Positions 6,221 through 9,150 of a stretch of 9,150 bases of DNA are shown in pieces. The notes under the pieces were generated by a model. That model was not told where the DNA came from, did not search any database, and saw nothing but the letters and a program-made list of their open reading frames with translations. Source of the stretch: Rhodospirillales bacterium (GTDB lineage Bacteria; Pseudomonadota; Alphaproteobacteria; SMXQ01); contig JAHEKA010000071.1 in the NCBI GenBank assembly GCA_024638585.1, positions 1 through 9,150 of the forward strand, written 5' to 3'. The translations under genes were made by a program, and so were the position numbers. Positions within the stretch are counted from its first letter, which is position 1. Each line of letters begins with the position of its first letter.

Positions 6221-8380
6221 TTATCCGCGCGCGCGTTCAACCGAATTGATGGCGGGGGTCGCACGAAGGGCGGCAATTATATTGGTGAGATGCTTAAGAT
6301 TCTCCACCTCGACATCTATCGCCATCTCGAAGAAATCGGCCGAGCGGTGGGTAATCTTGAGGTTGAGAATATTGCCCAGATTCTTGGCGATGACCGTAGA
6401 CAGCGATGAGAGCGCTCCGGGCTCGTTGATCACCCTGACATTGATCCGGCCCACCTGGTTTTCCGCCAGCTCCACATCCCAGGCAACGTCGAGCCAACGC
6501 TCGGGCATCTCGGAAAAGCTCTCCAGCGTGTCGCAATCGATGGTGTGGATGGTCACCCCCTTACCCGGTGTGACGATGCCGACGATGCGGTCGCCCGGCA
6601 GGGGGTGACAGCAATGAGCATAATGCAGTGCCATACCCGCGGTCAGCCCACGGATCGGCACCGCCGCCGCCCCCGCTTTCCTCTGGGCGCGCTCTTTGCG
6701 GGCATCTTCCAGCGCGACGACATTGGCGCCGGGTCCAGCTTCGATCTCTTCCTTTAGGCCCGGGAACACGGCCACCAGTACCTCCCTGGCCTGGATCATG
6801 CCGGAGCCCACGGCGGCGATCAGGTCCTCGACATTCTCCTGGCGGAATATCTTGAGCACGCCCCGGAGCGCCCGATCTGAATAGGTATAGCCGAATGCCT
6901 CGAACGCCTTCTCGAGGATGGCCCGGCCAAGGTAGGTGTATTCCTGAACTTCCCGGGCACGGACAAAGCGGCGGATGGCGGACCGCGCCTTGCCGCTGAC
7001 CACGAAGGTCTCCCAGGTCGGTGACGGGGACTGGGCCTTGGACGTGATGATCTCCACCTGGTCGCCGTTCTCCAACTGGGTCCGAAGCGGCATGATGCGG
7101 CCATTGATCTTCGATCCCACGCAGGTATCGCCGATATTGGTATGCACGGCGTAGGCGAAGTCCACCGGCGTCGCGCCGCTTGGCAGACTGATGAGGTCGC
7201 CACGCGGCGTGAAGCAGAAAACCTGGTCCTGGTACATCTCCAGCTTGGTGTGCTCGAGAAATTCCTCTGGACCTTCGGCCTGTTCCAGAATCTGCAGCAA
7301 CTCGCGCATCCAGCCGAATTTTCGACCTTCGGTCTCGGGCATCTCACCTTGCTTGTATTGCCAGTGGGCGGCGACGCCGCGCTCGGCGATATCGTGCATC
7401 TTGTGGCTGCGGATCTGGATCTCGATGCGGTTGCGCCCGGGACCGATCACGCAGGTGTGGATGGAACGATAGCCGTTCGGCTTGGGCGTCGAGATATAGT
7501 CCTTGAAGCGGCCGGGCACCACCGGATAGGCCTGATGAAGTACGCCGAGTGCTTGGTAACATTGCGCCGTGTCGTCCAAGAGGATGCGGAAGGCCATGAT
7601 GTCGGCGAGCTGCTCGAAGGCGATGCGTTTGCGCTGCATCTTGGCCCAGATCGAATACGGACGCTTTTCCCGGCCGGTCACTGTGGCGGTGATGCCCGCC
7701 TCCTCCAATGTCTTGGTCAGGGACGCCACGATCTTGTCAGCCCGGTCCGTCCCTTCCGCGCGCAGGTAATCGAGGCGCGCCACGATGGAATCACGGGCTT
7801 CCGGATTGATCTCGATGAAGGCCAAGTTCTCGAGTTCGTCCTTCCACGATCGGAGGCCGATTCGCTCGGCCAGAGGCACGAAAATCTCCATGGTTTCCAC
7901 GGCGATGCGGCGGCGCTTTTCGGGATTGGGAATGTGATGGAGCGTGCGCATATTGTGCAGCCGGTCCGCCAGCTTGACCAACAGCACGCGAATGTCTTCC
8001 GACATCGCCAAAAGGAATTTGCGGAAGTTTTCAGCCTCGCGGGTGTGATCGGATTGCAGCTCGATGCGCGACAGTTTGGTGACCCCGTCCACCAGGCGGG
8101 CCACTTCGCTGCCAAACAACCGTTCGATTTCCTCGATGGTGGTGAGCGTGTCCTCGACCGTGTCATGCAGCAGGGCCGTGACGATGGAATCCGGATCGAG
8201 CCGGATCTCGGTCAGGATGCCGGCGACCTCCAAGGGATGCGAAATATAGGGATCGCCCGATGCCCGCTTCTGCGAGCCGTGGGCCTTCATGGAAAAGACA
8301 TAGGCACGATCAATCAGCCCCTCATCCACCGAGGGGTCGTATGCCCTTACCCTTTCCACCAGTTCGAAGTGTCGGATCAT
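6221..8380 (-). CDS. rel: Bifunctional (p)ppGpp synthetase/hydrolase, Rel/SpoT family
   Basis: This enzyme makes and degrades the alarmone (p)ppGpp. The 719-residue product has the full long-RSH layout. An N-terminal HD hydrolase domain contains SHPLEVA (His48), HDTVEDT (His72, Asp73, Glu76, Asp77) and the DRLHNMRT stretch near 139. The synthetase domain contains DIMAFRI (Asp260) and GRFKDYISTPKPNGYRSIHT (290-309). RFKD at 291-294 is the form found in bifunctional enzymes, not the EFDD of monofunctional RelA. A TGS domain spans about 385-446, a Cys-containing region has HCCHPLPGD (Cys590, Cys591) and Cys616, and a C-terminal ACT domain spans about 645-719. Both hydrolase and synthetase residues look intact. 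The ATG at 8380 is chosen because GAGGG lies six bases upstream and homology starts there; an ATG 21 codons earlier lacks such a site. It follows rpoZ, as spoT does in E. coli. Confidence 0.96.
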   Translation of the reverse strand: MIRHFELVERVRAYDPSVDEGLIDRAYVFSMKAHGSQKRASGDPYISHPLEVAGILTEIRLDPDSIVTALLHDTVEDTLTTIEEIERLFGSEVARLVDGVTKLSRIELQSDHTREAENFRKFLLAMSEDIRVLLVKLADRLHNMRTLHHIPNPEKRRRIAVETMEIFVPLAERIGLRSWKDELENLAFIEINPEARDSIVARLDYLRAEGTDRADKIVASLTKTLEEAGITATVTGREKRPYSIWAKMQRKRIAFEQLADIMAFRILLDDTAQCYQALGVLHQAYPVVPGRFKDYISTPKPNGYRSIHTCVIGPGRNRIEIQIRSHKMHDIAERGVAAHWQYKQGEMPETEGRKFGWMRELLQILEQAEGPEEFLEHTKLEMYQDQVFCFTPRGDLISLPSGATPVDFAYAVHTNIGDTCVGSKINGRIMPLRTQLENGDQVEIITSKAQSPSPTWETFVVSGKARSAIRRFVRAREVQEYTYLGRAILEKAFEAFGYTYSDRALRGVLKIFRQENVEDLIAAVGSGMIQAREVLVAVFPGLKEEIEAGPGANVVALEDARKERAQRKAGAAAVPIRGLTAGMALHYAHCCHPLPGDRIVGIVTPGKGVTIHTIDCDTLESFSEMPERWLDVAWDVELAENQVGRINVRVINEPGALSSLSTVIAKNLGNILNLKITHRSADFFEMAIDVEVENLKHLTNIIAALRATPAINSVERARG

Positions 8381-8386
8381 TCCAAA

Positions 8387-8391
8387 CCCTC
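8387..8391 (-). promoter_or_regulatory. Ribosome-binding site of rel
   Basis: GAGGG stands six bases before the ATG at 8380 and decides the rel start against the in-frame ATG at 8443. Confidence 0.8.
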
Positions 8392-8402
8392 GGCAACTCC
8401 GC

Positions 8403-8439
8403 CCCGCCTGGGTGTTGGCGGCTCCGGCGCCCAGGCGGG
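8403..8439 (-). other. Strong hairpin between rpoZ and rel
   Basis: A perfect 10-bp inverted repeat (CCCGCCTGGG / CCCAGGCGGG) encloses a 17-base loop. It lies 28 bases after the rpoZ stop and 11 bases before the rel ribosome-binding site. Both arms are very GC-rich, so the RNA should fold. No T-run follows. It may tune read-through, RNA stability or translation of rel relative to rpoZ. The rest of the 87-base gap shows nothing else clear. Confidence 0.55.
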
Positions 8440-8467
8440 CCATCGGAACCGTTGATCCGGACGGAAC

Positions 8468-8935
8468 TTAAGACGGCTCTTCGGTCTCCTCTTCGGGCGC
8501 CGGCGCGTCGCCGGACTCCTCGATATCGGATGCTTCGGCGATTTCGGCGCCTGCCTCCACCGCCTCTTCGCCAACCGCAAGGACGTCCTCGGCAATCTCC
8601 TGTTGCACCAGGTTCTGGTCGCCCCCACCGAGCACATCGGGCCCGGTCAGGCCGAGGCCTTCGCCCACGGTGACGACGTCGAGATCCTCGTCCTCGGGCT
8701 CATCCTGTTCCACATGGCGCTGCAGGCTCAGGATCAAGTCCTGTTCCAGTTCTTCGGGATTTACGTTCTGCTCGGCGATCTCGCGCAATGCCACGACCGG
8801 ATTCTTGTCGTTGTCGCGGTCGAGGGTCAGCGCGCTGCCGGCCGAAATGTCCCGGGCACGCTGCCCGGCCGCCAGGACGAGGTCGAACCGGTTGGGAATT
8901 CTGAGGATGCAATCCTCGACGGTAATGCGGGCCAT
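8468..8935 (-). CDS. rpoZ: RNA polymerase omega subunit with a long acidic tail
   Basis: Omega binds the beta' subunit and helps RNA polymerase assembly; in E. coli it also forms part of one ppGpp binding site. Residues 1-75 are a clear alphaproteobacterial omega: MARITVEDCILRIPNRFDLV, RARDIS, LDRDNDKNPVVALREIA and DLILSLQRHVE. The N-terminal Met-Ala-Arg that contacts ppGpp in E. coli is kept. From residue 76 to 155 comes an extension with 28 Asp/Glu and no Lys or Arg, rich in Ala, Gly and Val and ending EEETEEPS; E. coli omega has 91 residues in total. The start at 8935 is well supported by GGAGG six bases upstream. It is followed by rel after 87 bases, a pairing also seen as rpoZ-spoT in E. 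coli. Confidence 0.96.
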   Translation of the reverse strand: MARITVEDCILRIPNRFDLVLAAGQRARDISAGSALTLDRDNDKNPVVALREIAEQNVNPEELEQDLILSLQRHVEQDEPEDEDLDVVTVGEGLGLTGPDVLGGGDQNLVQQEIAEDVLAVGEEAVEAGAEIAEASDIEESGDAPAPEEETEEPS

Positions 8936-8968
8936 TCAGGTCCTCCAGATGCTTGAATCTCTTTCCAC

Positions 8969-8997
8969 TATATATGGGGCAACCCCTTAGAAAGCAA
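8969..8997 (-). promoter_or_regulatory. Candidate promoter for rpoZ-rel
   Basis: TTGCTT (8997-8992) and TATATA (8974-8969) are separated by exactly 17 bases and lie 34 bases before the rpoZ start. The spacer contains the dyad GGGGTTGCCCC (8986-8976) immediately upstream of the -10, a possible operator or supercoiling-sensitive element. It is the only clear sigma-70-like site in the folK-rpoZ gap. Confidence 0.55.
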
Positions 8998-9021
8998 GGC
9001 CGATGCCGCGCCTCGGGAGCC

Positions 9022-9150
9022 TCAGGACCGTTCCAGCAGACGAACCTCCTGATCGCCTGCCAGGCCCGCCATCATCTCCTCCGGGGTCTTACCGAGACGG
9101 GGATGGCGCCAACCCGGGGCAATCTCCGCCAGCGGACGCAGGACAAAGGC
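9022..9150 (-). CDS. folK: 2-amino-4-hydroxy-6-hydroxymethyldihydropteridine diphosphokinase, C-terminal end
   Basis: Only the last 42 residues are in the window; the start lies beyond the right edge. They read AFVLRPLAEIAPGWRHPRLG, then KTPEEMMAGLAGDQEVRLLE, then RS and a TGA stop at 9024-9022. FVLRPLAEIAPGWRHPRLGKT is the characteristic FolK C-terminus (FVL-PLAEIAP---HP-LGKT). The enzyme makes the diphosphorylated pterin used by dihydropteroate synthase in folate synthesis. The folK-rpoZ-rel order fits an alphaproteobacterium. No convincing terminator follows the stop; the 86-base gap to rpoZ holds the promoter candidate described separately. Confidence 0.85.
   Translation of the reverse strand, partial: AFVLRPLAEIAPGWRHPRLGKTPEEMMAGLAGDQEVRLLERS

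Noticed and set aside
6226..6235. Alternating CG decamer at the end of rel
   Set aside because: It is explained by the Arg-Ala-Arg codons at the rel C-terminus; there is no sign of a functional repeat.
8381..8443. A 21-residue N-terminal extension of Rel from an ATG at 8443
   Set aside because: The extra residues are encoded by the intergenic hairpin, have no family similarity, and lack a ribosome-binding site. GAGGG is correctly placed for the ATG at 8380.
7142..8455. A 437-codon open frame on the plus strand
   Set aside because: It lies wholly antisense to rel, whose product has complete RSH domains. The plus-strand translation shows no recognisable domain and is expected from codon bias in GC-rich DNA. 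The long plus-strand frames opposite parC, recO, era, rnc and pdxJ are rejected for the same reason.
1..9150. Mobile element, CRISPR array, defence island or other accessory system
   Set aside because: All ten genes are core housekeeping genes on one strand with short gaps and uniform style. No repeat array, transposase, integrase or toxin-like gene is visible.

Overview
The window is a piece of bacterial core chromosome, most likely from an alphaproteobacterium (Rhodospirillales-like, by inference). The grounds are high G+C outside the lepB leader, an alphaproteobacterial-type omega subunit (MARITVEDC, DRDNDKNPVVALREIA), one long Rel/SpoT enzyme with an RFKD motif, a single-membrane-segment LepB, and the gene order. 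Every gene lies on the minus strand, so transcription runs from right to left. I see no transposase, integrase, tRNA, rRNA, CRISPR array or phage gene.

Layout in transcription order (right to left). First comes the 3' end of folK (9150-9022). An 86-base gap with a good promoter candidate precedes rpoZ (8935-8468), and an 87-base gap with a strong hairpin precedes rel (8380-6221). A tightly packed run follows: a DUF2062 membrane protein (6206-5649), pdxJ (5652-4876, 4-base overlap) and acpS (4863-4453, GTG start). A 110-base gap holds inverted repeats, a TTGACA-type promoter candidate and an unusually AT-rich leader. A second packed run follows: lepB (4342-3563), rnc (3543-2791), era (2798-1854, 8-base overlap), recO (1837-1064) and parC (1016 to beyond the left edge).

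The genes fall into two functional groups. rpoZ and rel form a stringent-response pair: Rel makes and degrades (p)ppGpp, and omega contributes to one ppGpp site on RNA polymerase in E. coli. The rest resemble the E. coli lepB-rnc-era-recO-pdxJ-acpS block with pdxJ-acpS moved ahead of lepB. They cover protein export, RNA processing, ribosome assembly, recombination repair, vitamin B6 synthesis and acyl-carrier-protein activation, followed by topoisomerase IV subunit A.

I found no credible new system. The observations most worth a second look are small: a bulged hairpin spanning the lepB stop and the edge of the rnc ribosome-binding site (possible RNase III autoregulation), an 80-residue acidic tail without Lys or Arg on omega, and a perfect 10-bp inverted repeat between rpoZ and rel.
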